A stretch of 64,000 nucleotides of DNA from Paraburkholderia bryophila (GTDB lineage Bacteria > Pseudomonadota > Gammaproteobacteria > Burkholderiales > Burkholderiaceae), in the NCBI RefSeq assembly GCF_013409255.1, contig NZ_JACCAS010000002.1, forward strand, positions 2,780,001 through 2,844,000, given 5' to 3'. Positions within the stretch are counted from its first letter, which is position 1. Every line of letters begins with the position of its first letter. Under the pieces are notes generated by a model. That model was not told where the DNA came from. It made no database searches and saw only the letters and a list, made by a program, of their open reading frames with translations. The translations under genes and the position numbers were made by a program. This document shows positions 52,725 through 61,070 of the stretch, one piece after another.

Positions 52725-54065
52725 ATGACACTTCGTGATTCGAAATCCGTATCGACTCCTTTGCAAGCGTTGGTCCGCTACAAGGAGGATTTGAGTGTGC
52801 GCCTTGCGGATAACAGAATGGGCGTGCTGCCCGGTGTGATTGGCACGATGTACTTTGAGCGCGGTTCTCAACCGGCTGTGCGTCAAGCCATTCTCGATTG
52901 CTTCGATTACTTCGAGGAAATGTTCGGCGAGCATCTGAAGGGAGGCAAAGATATCGATCTCGGCAATTTCACCAAGCGCACCGCCGCCGGCGTCGAAAAG
53001 ATAAGGCGCGCTATTTTGGATACTCCGTCATACCTCGGAGTCAGCGCGATTCGTTCCAGCGCAACCAATCAGGACGCGGCCGCCGATTACAACATAAAGA
53101 CACTTACCGGGGTCGCGATTCCCGATGACTATATTTCGCCCACGGGGCGATTGAAAGTACCCAAGGGCAAAGAGTCTGGCTTGTCGTATCTGAAATTCAA
53201 CGTGCCGATGGATCTGGTGACGACGGAAGAGGGCATCGCGCAGTACGAAAATTTCCTGCGTTACGTGTGTGAAAAGCTCGTGGTACGCGGCGGTTACGGT
53301 GGTCTTTCTCCGATTCTCCCCTATAGCTATCACCGCTATACATCGCAGGAATGGGCACTTGCTAGCCGATTCAGTGGGCTGGAAATCGACAGCACGGCGC
53401 ATCTGTTGATCTATAGCTACGACCCCGTTTCATATGAAGGCGAGTCGAGGGATGATTTGACTGCGGCCTACGATCACCTGCACCCGGGAGCAAAGGTCGG
53501 TCGATGGGGTTTCATCAAAGGAGTGAACTGGTACACGATTCTCGGCGATTTCTTTGTAGAGCGTTTTGGCGGCGAAGCTGCACTACGCAAGGCACTCGAC
53601 CGCCCCGACATCCATATCGAACATATCGGGTCGTCATTACTGATTCGCGCGGGCGATTTTCCGCGTCTCGGCGCACCTGAAGAGGGTCTACCCGAACCAT
53701 ATGTCTTCGTGAACAGCGTATTACGTGTGCTGCGCGATCCGAAGCCGGATGGCCTGCATCTATACGACCCGTATCTTCCGCATGCGGATACGAAGAATGC
53801 ACGGACGTGGACAGCGCGTTTCGATCTACCCGATGCGCCGCCCATTCCCGAGCCGCCGACCATCGTGCCGTTCCCCGTCAAACGTAAACCCGTTCGCCAT
53901 AGCGTACCGGGTGGTAGCCCGTGCCCGGAAACGGGATGGTGGCAAACCCCCGCGAAGGCGGACAGTCGTCGCTATTTCGAAGCGGGAGAAATCATGCCGG
54001 TCTTTGCGGGCAGCAGATGGGGCGCAACAAACTGGATCTGGTCTGAAGACGAGAGTACATCATGA
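52725..54065 (+). CDS. DUF3396 type VI immunity-family protein (copy 1, intact)
   Basis: This 446-residue protein of the DUF3396 (type VI immunity) family has ESGLSYLKFNVPMDLVTTEE, RFSGLEIDSTAHLLIYSYDP, KVGRWGFIKGVNWYTILGDF, FGGEAALRKALDRPDIHIEH and LIRAGDFPRLGAPEEGLPEP. The tail is Pro-rich, then EAGEIMPVFAGSRWGATNWI. It starts 34 bases after the effector stop and presumably protects the producer and its kin from that effector. Its last bases overlap an ATG (ATGA at 54062-54065) that opens a 37-codon remnant. A disrupted second copy follows. Confidence 0.85.
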   Translation: MTLRDSKSVSTPLQALVRYKEDLSVRLADNRMGVLPGVIGTMYFERGSQPAVRQAILDCFDYFEEMFGEHLKGGKDIDLGNFTKRTAAGVEKIRRAILDTPSYLGVSAIRSSATNQDAAADYNIKTLTGVAIPDDYISPTGRLKVPKGKESGLSYLKFNVPMDLVTTEEGIAQYENFLRYVCEKLVVRGGYGGLSPILPYSYHRYTSQEWALASRFSGLEIDSTAHLLIYSYDPVSYEGESRDDLTAAYDHLHPGAKVGRWGFIKGVNWYTILGDFFVERFGGEAALRKALDRPDIHIEHIGSSLLIRAGDFPRLGAPEEGLPEPYVFVNSVLRVLRDPKPDGLHLYDPYLPHADTKNARTWTARFDLPDAPPIPEPPTIVPFPVKRKPVRHSVPGGSPCPETGWWQTPAKADSRRYFEAGEIMPVFAGSRWGATNWIWSEDESTS

Positions 54066-54175
54066 CTGACAGGCAAGGGATGGTACGTCGAACGATGGGC
54101 GATTTTTCGTCCGACTTGAGTCGTAGTCTGGCTAGCGCGAGTGACAGCGGTTACGGCGGCTGGTTAGTCCTTTGA
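54062..54175 (+). pseudogene. 37-codon remnant homologous to the start of the orphan effector-tail gene
   Basis: Starting at the ATGA overlap with immunity copy 1, the frame encodes MTDRQGMVRRTMGDFSSDLS followed by RSLASASDSGYGGWLVL and a stop. Its first ~22 residues align with the N-terminus of the gene at 56722 (MTDKQEMVRLTLADFAADVT, RS), which has the same ATGA relation to immunity copy 2. The downstream part is missing, so this looks like the collapsed counterpart of that gene after an internal deletion. It could still be translated, but is unlikely to be functional. Confidence 0.65.
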
Positions 54176-54532
54176 TAGCACCAACAGATACGGAACAGAC
54201 AATGACATTCCGTGATTCAAAACCCATATTGACGCCCTTGCAGGCGCTGGCACGCTACAAGGAATATTTGAGTGTGCGCCTTGCGGATAACAGCATGGGC
54301 GTGCTGCCGGGTGTGATTGGCACGGTGTATTTTGAGCGCGGTTCCCAACTGGCTGTGCGTCAAGCGATTCTCGATTGCTTTGACCGCTTCGAGGAAATGT
54401 TCGGCGAGCATCTGAAGGGAGGAAAGGATACCGATCTCGGCAAATTCACGAAGCGAACCTTTGCCGGTGTGGAGAAGATTCGGCGAGCCATTCTTGAGAC
54501 GCCGGCACACGAGCAGGTCAGCGTGCTTCGTT

Positions 54533-54536
54533 CTAG
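54533..54536. repeat. IS target-site duplication, left copy (CTAG)
   Basis: CTAG immediately precedes the left terminal repeat and is repeated at 55718-55721 after the right one. Four-base YTAR duplications are standard for the IS5 group. Confidence 0.85.
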
Positions 54537-55717
54537 GGAAGGTCTGCAAAAGTCCTGGCATTGACGTCTGGGTGAACTATCCTGGGAGATAGGAAAATTT
54601 AAGGGGTTCGTCGATGACACAACTTGGTCTTGGTCTGGATCTCTCAACGAAACGCACACGCAAGCGGGAATTTCTCGATGAGATGAGGCGCGTTGTGCCA
54701 TGGTCGAGATTGATTGCGTTGATCGAACCGCATTATCCGAAGGGTAAGACTGGCCGGCCGCCGTTCCCGATTGCGACGATGCTGCAGATTCATTTCATGC
54801 AGCAGTGGTTTAGTCTGTCAGACCCGGCGATGGAAGAGGCGCTTTATGACGTACCGTTGTATCGCGACTTTGCGGGGCTGGATGAGGGTATGACGCGTTT
54901 GCCGGACGAGAGCACGATTCTCCGGTTCCGTCACCTGCTCGAAACGCACGGGCTGGCTGCACAGATGCTCACGCTGGTCAATGAGATCCTGAGCGAGAAA
55001 GGCCTGTTGCTCAAATCGGGGTCGGCTGTCGACGCTACCTTGATTCCGGCACCGAGTTCGACGAAGAACGGCTCTGGTACACGGGACCCGGAAATGCACC
55101 AGACGAAGAAGGGAAATCAATGGTACTTCGGGATGAAAGCGCACGTCGGCGTTGACGCTGAGTCTGGCCTGGTTCACACCGTCATCGGTACAGCCGCTAA
55201 CGTTCACGACATCAACGCAGCCGAAGCGTTGTTGCATGGCCAGGAAACGGATGTGTACGCTGACGCCGGATATCAGGGAATCGAAAAGCGTTGCGAGGCT
55301 GACGCAGTACGCTGGCATATCGCGATGAGACCGGGCAGGCGCAGACAACTGGACCTGAGCGATCGTCTGGACGCGATATACGATCAGATCGAACGCCTGA
55401 AGGCTGGCATCCGCGCCAAGGTCGAACATCCGTTCCGCGTCCTCAAGCAGCAGTTTGGCTACACGAAGACCCGGTACCGGGGTTTGATGAAAAACACTGC
55501 CCAGATCACGACATTGTTTGCTCTGGGCAACCTGTGGATGGCACGCAAGGCTTTGCGGAAAGCTTGAAACGGTCGGGAATTGATGCAGCGAGTTTCGGCA
55601 AACGGGGGCCGTCGACGGTTCAAAAGCCGGCTGATAAACCTGCCAGCTGATTCTCGTGTTGATACGACCCAAGCGGCAAAAAGGTCAGCGCTCTGAAACG
55701 GGTTATGCAGACCTTCC
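54537..55717 (+). mobile_element. IS5-family insertion sequence, 1181 bp
   Basis: Terminal inverted repeats GGAAGGTCTGCA (54537-54548) and TGCAGACCTTCC (55706-55717) are perfect over 12 bases, then diverge. The element carries one transposase gene and is bracketed by CTAG duplications, showing a clean insertion into the second immunity gene. Length, single ORF and duplication fit the IS5 family. The intact ends and ORF suggest a fairly recent insertion, later than or alongside the other lesions in the host gene. Confidence 0.9.
54614..55567 (+). CDS. IS5-family DDE transposase
   Basis: The 317-residue transposase starts MTQLGLGLDLSTKRTRKREF, with KTGRPPFPIATMLQIHFMQQ in the N-terminal DNA-binding domain. 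The DDE core has SAVDATLIPAPSS (first Asp), ETDVYADAGYQGIEKR (second Asp) and KVEHPFRVLKQQFGYTKTRY (Glu in the Y-(2)-R-(3)-E-(6)-K-like C-terminal motif of the IS5 group). All catalytic residues are present and length is normal, so the element is probably active or recently so. Confidence 0.93.
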   Translation: MTQLGLGLDLSTKRTRKREFLDEMRRVVPWSRLIALIEPHYPKGKTGRPPFPIATMLQIHFMQQWFSLSDPAMEEALYDVPLYRDFAGLDEGMTRLPDESTILRFRHLLETHGLAAQMLTLVNEILSEKGLLLKSGSAVDATLIPAPSSTKNGSGTRDPEMHQTKKGNQWYFGMKAHVGVDAESGLVHTVIGTAANVHDINAAEALLHGQETDVYADAGYQGIEKRCEADAVRWHIAMRPGRRRQLDLSDRLDAIYDQIERLKAGIRAKVEHPFRVLKQQFGYTKTRYRGLMKNTAQITTLFALGNLWMARKALRKA

Positions 55718-55721
55718 CTAG
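55718..55721. repeat. IS target-site duplication, right copy (CTAG)
   Basis: This is the second copy of the CTAG duplication. The immunity-gene reading frame resumes immediately after it. Confidence 0.85.
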
Positions 55722-56721
55722 CTCTACCGATCAAGACACCGCTGCGGAATATAGCATCAAGACATTAACCGGCATCGCGGCAGATGAGGACTATGTTTCC
55801 CCGAAAGGTTGGACAGCATCCAAGGGTCAAGAGTCAGGTCTGTCGTATCTGAAATTCAATGTGCCGATGGATTTGGTCACCACAGAGGACGGCATCACGC
55901 AATATGAAGGATTCTTGCGCTATGTGTGTGAAAAGCTTGTAGTGCACGGTGGCTATGGTGGACTAGCCCCGATTCTTGCCTACAGCTATCACCGTTATGC
56001 ACTGCACGAATGGGCACTCGCCAAACGCTTTAGCGGACTCGAAGTAGACAGCACTGCACATCTGCAATCGCAGGAATACGACCCAATTTCCTACGAAGGC
56101 GAGTCTCTCGACCACATGACTGCTTTTTATCCGGGCCTACACCCCGGAGCAAAGGTTGGTCGGTGGGGCTTCATCAAGGGCGTCAGCTGGTACACGATTC
56201 TCGGCGAACTATTCGTTGAACGCTTGGGCGGCGAAGCTGCATTACGCAAAGCACTCGACCGCCCCGACATCCATATCGAACATGTCGGGTCGTCATTACT
56301 CATTCGTGCGGGTGATTTCCCCCGTCTCGGCGCACCCGAAGAAGGTCTACCCGAACCATACGTCTTCGTGAACAGCGTCTTACGTGTGCTGCGCGACCCG
56401 AAATCGGACGGCCTGAATTTGTACAACCCGGATCTTCGGCATACGGATACGAAGAATGCACGAACGTGGACGGCGCGCTTCGATCTACCCGATGCGCCGC
56501 CCATCCCCGAACCGCCAACCATCGTCCCATACTCCGTCGAACATAAACCCGTTCGCCACAGCGTACCTGACGGTAGTCCATGCCCCGAAGCATGATGGTG
56601 GCAAACCCCGCGCGAAGGCGGACAGTCATCGCCATTTTGAAGCCGGAGAAATCATGCCGGTCTTTGCCGACAGCCGCTATGGCGCAACAACCTGGACCCA
56701 GTCCGACAACGAGAGCACATC

Positions 56722-57210
56722 ATGACCGACAAGCAAGAAATGGTTCGCCTGACACTGGCCGATTTCGCCGCCGACGTAACTCGTAGCTGGTTAAACAGTC
56801 ACGCACCGTGGACCCTGACAACAGGGCATTGGCTCACTTCTCCATCGCACGAAAACTGGACGTGGGTCGATGAAGAGGGGCAGGAAATCTGTCGCTACAC
56901 GGTCGCGCAGCTAGCGACGGGTTGGGACGACATCGTGCGTCAGTCGGATATGACGTGGTCGACGCTTGAACGGATCGACTGCATGCAACTCGATCTGATG
57001 ATTATCCAGGGCGTGGTGTCGGTGATTTGTACGGCGGAAGAGACGATGTTCGGCGTGTCGCTGAACGATGGCAACACACCGCTGCAGCGGAGAAACGAAG
57101 CGCCGGCAGCCATCTTTATCGCGCTGGTCGTCATGATTGGCACGGCAGACGCGGAAGCACTCAAGGCACTCGCAGCCACCCTTGGCGTCGATGAATCGAA
57201 CACTGGTTGA
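56722..57210 (+). CDS. Orphan effector C-terminal-domain homologue
   Basis: The 162-residue protein starts at an ATGA overlapping the ancestral stop of immunity copy 2. Residues ~26-90 (SHAPWTLTTGHWLTSPSHEN, WTWVDEEGQEICRYTVAQLA, TGWDDIVRQSDMTWSTLERI) align clearly with residues ~289-350 of the effector at 51443. The last stretch (GTADAEALKALAATLGV) matches the effector's end. The nuclease core is absent and the first hydrophobic segment is weakened. This may be a displaced effector tail left by recombination, a decoy/adaptor, or a separately encoded membrane-acting part. No function is assigned. Confidence 0.65.
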   Translation: MTDKQEMVRLTLADFAADVTRSWLNSHAPWTLTTGHWLTSPSHENWTWVDEEGQEICRYTVAQLATGWDDIVRQSDMTWSTLERIDCMQLDLMIIQGVVSVICTAEETMFGVSLNDGNTPLQRRNEAPAAIFIALVVMIGTADAEALKALAATLGVDESNTG

Positions 57211-57314
57211 AACCGGCGCCGAATGAGTTGACCTCGACGAGACGAGTTTGCTGACTCCCGAACACGGCGACGGATAGCGGCTACGTCAAATACCCGCTCG
57301 TCGCCGCTTCATCC

Positions 57315-58655
57315 TCACACGCTCGACGACGTATCCTCTTCGGCCTCGTTCAACACCGCGTTCTGCACCGCCGTAGCCGGGCTCACATAAGCCGGCGCCT
57401 GGCGAGGATCGTCGATCGTATAGCGCAACCGTCCACCCTCTACATACACGCGCAACTGCCGGTACTTCACCAGATACATCAACCCCACCAGCGCCGCCGC
57501 GAACCCCGACGCCGCCCCCACGCCGAGTGCCCAACGCGGCCCGAAGCGGTCCGCAACCCAGCCGACTACCGGCGCGCCGAGCGGCGTGCCGCCCAGCGCA
57601 ATCGCCAGCAGGATCGCGATCACGCGGCCACGCATGGCGGGTTCAGTAGAGAGTTGCACGAGACTGTTGGTCGACGTGGTGAAGGTCTGCGTCGACATAC
57701 CGATCAGGACGAGCGCGATACCGAACAGCACGTAATTCGGCATCAACGAGGCCACCGTGCAGCCCACGCCGAAAACCGCCGCCGCGCCGAGCAGCAGCGC
57801 CATGCGCGGTTTCGACCGGCGCGCCGCGAGCAGCGCGCCGGTCACCGAACCGATCGCCATGGTGGAACTCAACAGGCCGTATTGACTCGCGCCCGCATGG
57901 AACGCAGTGACCGACATGGTCGAAATGAAGATCGGGAAGTTGAGCCCGAACGTGCCGATCAGGAACAGCATCAACAACGCGGCCTTCAGATCGGGACGCG
58001 TCCAGACATACTTGAAGCCTTCCACGAAACTGCCGCGCGCACGTTTCGCTCGCGGCTTCAGATACAACTGGTCGAGCCGCAGCATGCGCAGCGAACCGAG
58101 CACGGCGACGAACGACAGCGCGTTGATCAGAAACACCCAGCCCGTGCCCACCGAAGCGATCAGCAGCCCCGCGACCGCCGGCCCGATCATCCGCGCGGCG
58201 TTGAACGACGTGGAATTCAACCCGACCGCATTCGAGAGATCCTCTTCGCCGACCAGATCGGATACGAAGGTCTGACGTGCCGGCGAATCAAACGCGGTGA
58301 CACAGCCGAGCAAACCCGCGAACACATAGACCTGCCAGAGCTGCACGAGTCCGGTAATGGTCAGGAGCCCGAGGCCGAGCGCCAGCGAGCCCATCGCCGC
58401 CTGCGTGATGAACAGCAGCTTGCGGCGGTCGAAGTGATCGGCCGCATAGCCGGTGAGCGGCAACAGCAGCATTTGCGGGCCGAACTGCAGCGACATGACG
58501 ATGCCTACGGCCGTCGCGTTGTGATGCGTGAGTTCGGTGAGCACGAGCCAGTCCTGCGCCGTGCGCTGCATCCACGTACCGATGTTGGACACGATCGCGC
58601 CGCTAGCCCAGACCCGGTAATTAAACGTGCGCAGCGAACGGAAAGTACCTGTCAC
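57315..58655 (-). CDS. MFS transporter (EntS/drug-exporter-like)
   Basis: This 446-residue inner-membrane protein starts with GTG (58655). It has about eleven to twelve helices; NYRVWASGAIVSNIGTWMQR, GYAADHFDRRKLLFITQAAM (motif A-like loop), CVTAFDSPARQTFVSDLVGE and NAVGLNSTSFNAARMIGPAV are typical of the EntS/MFS-3 exporter family. The C-terminal cytoplasmic tail is ~40 residues and acidic. It is the third gene of a leftward marR - isochorismatase-like - MFS group with gaps of 17 and 64 bases. The pairing with a MarR regulator suggests inducible efflux of a small aromatic or toxic compound. Confidence 0.85.
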   Translation of the reverse strand: MTGTFRSLRTFNYRVWASGAIVSNIGTWMQRTAQDWLVLTELTHHNATAVGIVMSLQFGPQMLLLPLTGYAADHFDRRKLLFITQAAMGSLALGLGLLTITGLVQLWQVYVFAGLLGCVTAFDSPARQTFVSDLVGEEDLSNAVGLNSTSFNAARMIGPAVAGLLIASVGTGWVFLINALSFVAVLGSLRMLRLDQLYLKPRAKRARGSFVEGFKYVWTRPDLKAALLMLFLIGTFGLNFPIFISTMSVTAFHAGASQYGLLSSTMAIGSVTGALLAARRSKPRMALLLGAAAVFGVGCTVASLMPNYVLFGIALVLIGMSTQTFTTSTNSLVQLSTEPAMRGRVIAILLAIALGGTPLGAPVVGWVADRFGPRWALGVGAASGFAAALVGLMYLVKYRQLRVYVEGGRLRYTIDDPRQAPAYVSPATAVQNAVLNEAEEDTSSSV

Positions 58656-58719
58656 CGGATCGTTTCCATCGTGAAGAAACGTGTGGCGATCAGCGCGGCG
58701 CGCGGACTGGCGAACTCGC

Positions 58720-59283
58720 TCATGCGTGGGTGCGTTCGAGCAGATCGAGCACTTCCTGCGTCGTGCCGGTTTCGCCGATTCGCGGGAAGATACGCGCGAG
58801 TGTGTTGTTGTGCGCGTCCAGATTCATGTCCGTCATGGCGTCGACCACCAGCGTGAGGTTCAGGCCGAGTTCGTGTGCGAAGCGCGCGGTCGATTCGACG
58901 CCGATGCTCGTCGCCACACCGAGCAGCACCACCTGCGTGACGCCTTGTTGTTGCAGATACGCTTGTAGATCGGTGTTCGTGAACGCGCCCCACGTGCGCT
59001 TGGTGACCACGTGATCGGACGGCTGCTGGTTCAGTTCCGGCATCAGATCCGCGAAACCGGCCGGGAAGTCGCCCTTAGGACCCGTCTGGTCCGCACGCCC
59101 CGGCGCGCCGCCGGCAACGTTGACCAGCACGACCGGCAAACCGTGGCGGCGGAACGCTTCGGTCAGCAGTGCCGCGCGTTGCACGACCTCGGCGGTGGGA
59201 TGCGCGGTGGGCAGTGCAACGATGCCGCGCTGCAAATCGATCACGACCAGTGCGGTCTTTGCGTCGAGCGTGGTAAGTGCCAT
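58720..59283 (-). CDS. Isochorismatase-fold hydrolase lacking the nucleophilic cysteine
   Basis: The 187-residue protein has the cysteine-hydrolase/isochorismatase fold: TALVVIDLQRGIVAL with the catalytic Asp, VVLVNVAGGAPGRADQTGPK, HVVTKRTWGAFTNTDL with the catalytic Lys, and VVLLGVATSIGVESTARFAH. In the last motif the usual nucleophilic Cys (C-V-x-x-T-A) is Gly (I-G-V-E-S-T-A), as in true isochorismatases such as EntB, rather than nicotinamidase-type hydrolases. The substrate is unknown; an aromatic or vinyl-ether compound cannot be excluded. It is flanked by marR and an MFS exporter in one operon. Confidence 0.85.
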   Translation of the reverse strand: MALTTLDAKTALVVIDLQRGIVALPTAHPTAEVVQRAALLTEAFRRHGLPVVLVNVAGGAPGRADQTGPKGDFPAGFADLMPELNQQPSDHVVTKRTWGAFTNTDLQAYLQQQGVTQVVLLGVATSIGVESTARFAHELGLNLTLVVDAMTDMNLDAHNNTLARIFPRIGETGTTQEVLDLLERTHA

Positions 59284-59300
59284 GGTGTTTCTCCTGCGGG

Positions 59301-59774
59301 TTACGAGTCGATGAGGCGTTTGAGCAAGTCGACGCCGATAGCGAGTTGCTGCTGCTCGGCCGCCGAAAAGCGCGTCTGGATGGTGCGGAACAGCCAGTCT
59401 TCGCGCGCCGCGCGGCTGGCTTTGACCTTCTTGCGGAAAGCGGGGGTGAGAGAGAGAACCGTTTGCCGGCCGTCGTTCGGATCGGGCGCGCCGGTGACTA
59501 ACCCGGCGGCTTTCAGAGCCGAAAGCATTTCGCCCATGGATTGCGGGCGCATGCCGTGCAGGCGCGCGAGGGCGCTGACAGTGGCGGTGCCTTCGCGCTC
59601 CAGCAGACTCAGCACCTGAATCTGCGACGGCGTGAAGTCGCCGATATGCGCTTCTTCGCGCAGCCGCCGGCGCAGTTTGCCGGTCACCACGCGCAGATCT
59701 TCCGCCATGGCGTGCAGGGCGTCAGCATTGGGTGGTGAGGCAGGTGAAGCGGACGGTGTATCGCTCTTACTCAT
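59301..59774 (-). CDS. MarR-family transcriptional regulator
   Basis: The 157-residue winged-helix protein has an Ala/Ser/Pro-rich N-terminus. FTPSQIQVLSLLEREGTATV, SALARLHGMRPQSMGEMLSA (recognition helix) and APDPNDGRQTVLSLTP (wing with the conserved D-x-R) follow. It is the first gene of the leftward operon with the isochorismatase-like and MFS genes. The 40-base inverted repeat at 59781-59820 ends six bases from its ATG, so autorepression is likely, with the operator covering the translation start region. No Shine-Dalgarno sequence is visible, so a leaderless message or an internal start (Met23) is possible. Confidence 0.87.
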   Translation of the reverse strand: MSKSDTPSASPASPPNADALHAMAEDLRVVTGKLRRRLREEAHIGDFTPSQIQVLSLLEREGTATVSALARLHGMRPQSMGEMLSALKAAGLVTGAPDPNDGRQTVLSLTPAFRKKVKASRAAREDWLFRTIQTRFSAAEQQQLAIGVDLLKRLIDS

Positions 59775-59780
59775 GGCTTA

Positions 59781-59820
59781 CAGATATGAAGGTTACCTAC
59801 AAAGGTTACCTTCATATCTG
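59781..59820. promoter_or_regulatory. Long inverted repeat, probable MarR operator
   Basis: CAGATATGAAGGTTACC (59781-59797), a six-base spacer, then GGTTACCTTCATATCTG (59804-59820) form 17-base arms with one mismatch. Inside, AAGGTTACCT also repeats directly at 14-base spacing (59789-59798 and 59803-59812), so two MarR dimers could bind side by side. The site abuts the marR start. Confidence 0.75.
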
Positions 59821-59927
59821 CGTCGAGTCAAGGCGATGCAGGCGGGGGAGAAGAGCGGCAGAGTGGCGGCGCGACCACCACGGCTTGAATCGATCGCGTG
59901 CGCCGTCCGCGCTTTAGCCAGCGGCCT

Positions 59928-61070
59928 TTAGAACTTATGACGCAGCGCAACGCGCGCCACCACCTGATTCTGCGTCGACGACGGCGACTGCACGCCCGGA
60001 ATGAACGCGTCGTCGAGAATCGAGTTGGTCGAACTGCCGGCAACCTTCTGATATTCGCCCTGCACGTAGACGTCCGTGCGTTTGGAGATGTTGTAGTCCG
60101 CCATCAAACCGACCGAGTGAATCTTCGGCTTTACACTGCCCGACGACGCGTCGTAGTTCTCCATCGTGTAGACATACTGCGCGCCGACAAAGAACGCGGG
60201 CGTGAACTGGTATTTCGCGTTCACCTCGAAGTTCTGATACTTCAGCGTGTTCAGCGTGACGCCGGCTGCGGCGAGCGGAATGCCGATATAGCCATTGCCG
60301 GTCGGGTTCTGGTAATTCGAGTTGGTGTATGCGAAGCCCAGCGTCGTCGAACCGAACGTGTAGTTGATGCCGCCACCGAACACGCGCATGCGTCCGGCGA
60401 TAAAGCTTGCGTCGTTCGCGGTGATCGCGCCATTCGAGCCCACGCCCGGATTGTCCGCCTGCAAATACGCCGCGGCGACCAGCAGGCCGCCGGTCGCGTA
60501 TTGCGCGCCAAAGCTGTACGCGCGGTTATTGGCGAAGTTCGTATCGTTGCTGAAGCTATACGTGCCGCCGAACTGGAAACCCGAGAACTGGGGGCTCGCG
60601 TATTTGATGGTGTTGTCGAGGCGGAACGAGTTGTCGGTGTTGTCGTTGTCGTACGGATGCGCGAACAGATAGCCGGCCCAATTGCCGTTGGCGGTTGTCT
60701 GCGCAAGGTAATCGACCACCGAATCGTACTGACGGCCCAAGGTCACCGTGCCGAATTTGTCGCTGCTAATCCCCACATAGGCCTGTCGTCCAAACATACG
60801 GCCGCCCTGATTGAGTCGGCCGGAATTCAGGTCGAAGCCGTTCTCGAGTTGAAAGATCGCCTTGAGTCCGCCGCCGAGATCTTCCGCGCCTTTCAGGCCC
60901 CAGCGGCTGCCTTGCGCATAACCGCTGGCAAGTTCGACGACGCTGCCGTGTCCAACGTTATTCGTGTAGTCGATGCCTTCATCGATCACGCCGTAGAGTG
61001 TGACGCTGCTTTGCGCGAACACGGGGGAAGCGGCGCCCAGCAGGGCGAGGGCGATGACTTTCTTTTTCAT
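59928..61070 (-). CDS. Gram-negative porin (OmpC-like, Burkholderia type)
   Basis: This 380-residue outer-membrane porin has a signal peptide MKKKVIALALLGAASPVFAQ, then SSVTLYGVIDEGIDYTNNVG. SRWGLKGAEDLGGGLKAIFQ, FGTVTLGRQYDSVVDYLAQT (L3 constriction-loop region) and the terminal VARVALRHKF ending in Phe for outer-membrane assembly are present. The start has GGAGA nine bases upstream. It is more canonical than the porin at 28712 and is not closely similar to it outside family motifs. It lies downstream of, but divergent in control from, the marR operon. Confidence 0.94.
   Translation of the reverse strand: MKKKVIALALLGAASPVFAQSSVTLYGVIDEGIDYTNNVGHGSVVELASGYAQGSRWGLKGAEDLGGGLKAIFQLENGFDLNSGRLNQGGRMFGRQAYVGISSDKFGTVTLGRQYDSVVDYLAQTTANGNWAGYLFAHPYDNDNTDNSFRLDNTIKYASPQFSGFQFGGTYSFSNDTNFANNRAYSFGAQYATGGLLVAAAYLQADNPGVGSNGAITANDASFIAGRMRVFGGGINYTFGSTTLGFAYTNSNYQNPTGNGYIGIPLAAAGVTLNTLKYQNFEVNAKYQFTPAFFVGAQYVYTMENYDASSGSVKPKIHSVGLMADYNISKRTDVYVQGEYQKVAGSSTNSILDDAFIPGVQSPSSTQNQVVARVALRHKF

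Larger units (their letters stand above)
54202..56725 (+). pseudogene. DUF3396 immunity-family gene copy 2, disrupted by IS, nonsense and frameshift
   Basis: The 5' part (54202-54536) encodes MTFRDSKPILTPLQALARYK onward and closely matches copy 1. An IS element then interrupts it. Removing the IS and one CTAG copy restores the frame exactly (...VSVLRSS then STDQDTAAEY...), continuing from 55722 with DUF3396 sequence. Relative to copy 1 there is also a GGA-to-TGA stop at 56593-56595 after GSPCPEA and one extra base shortly after. The old C-terminus (EAGEIMPVFADSRYGATTW) continues in another frame to a stop at 56725. So even the pre-IS gene was probably a truncated 402-residue product. Confidence 0.85.
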
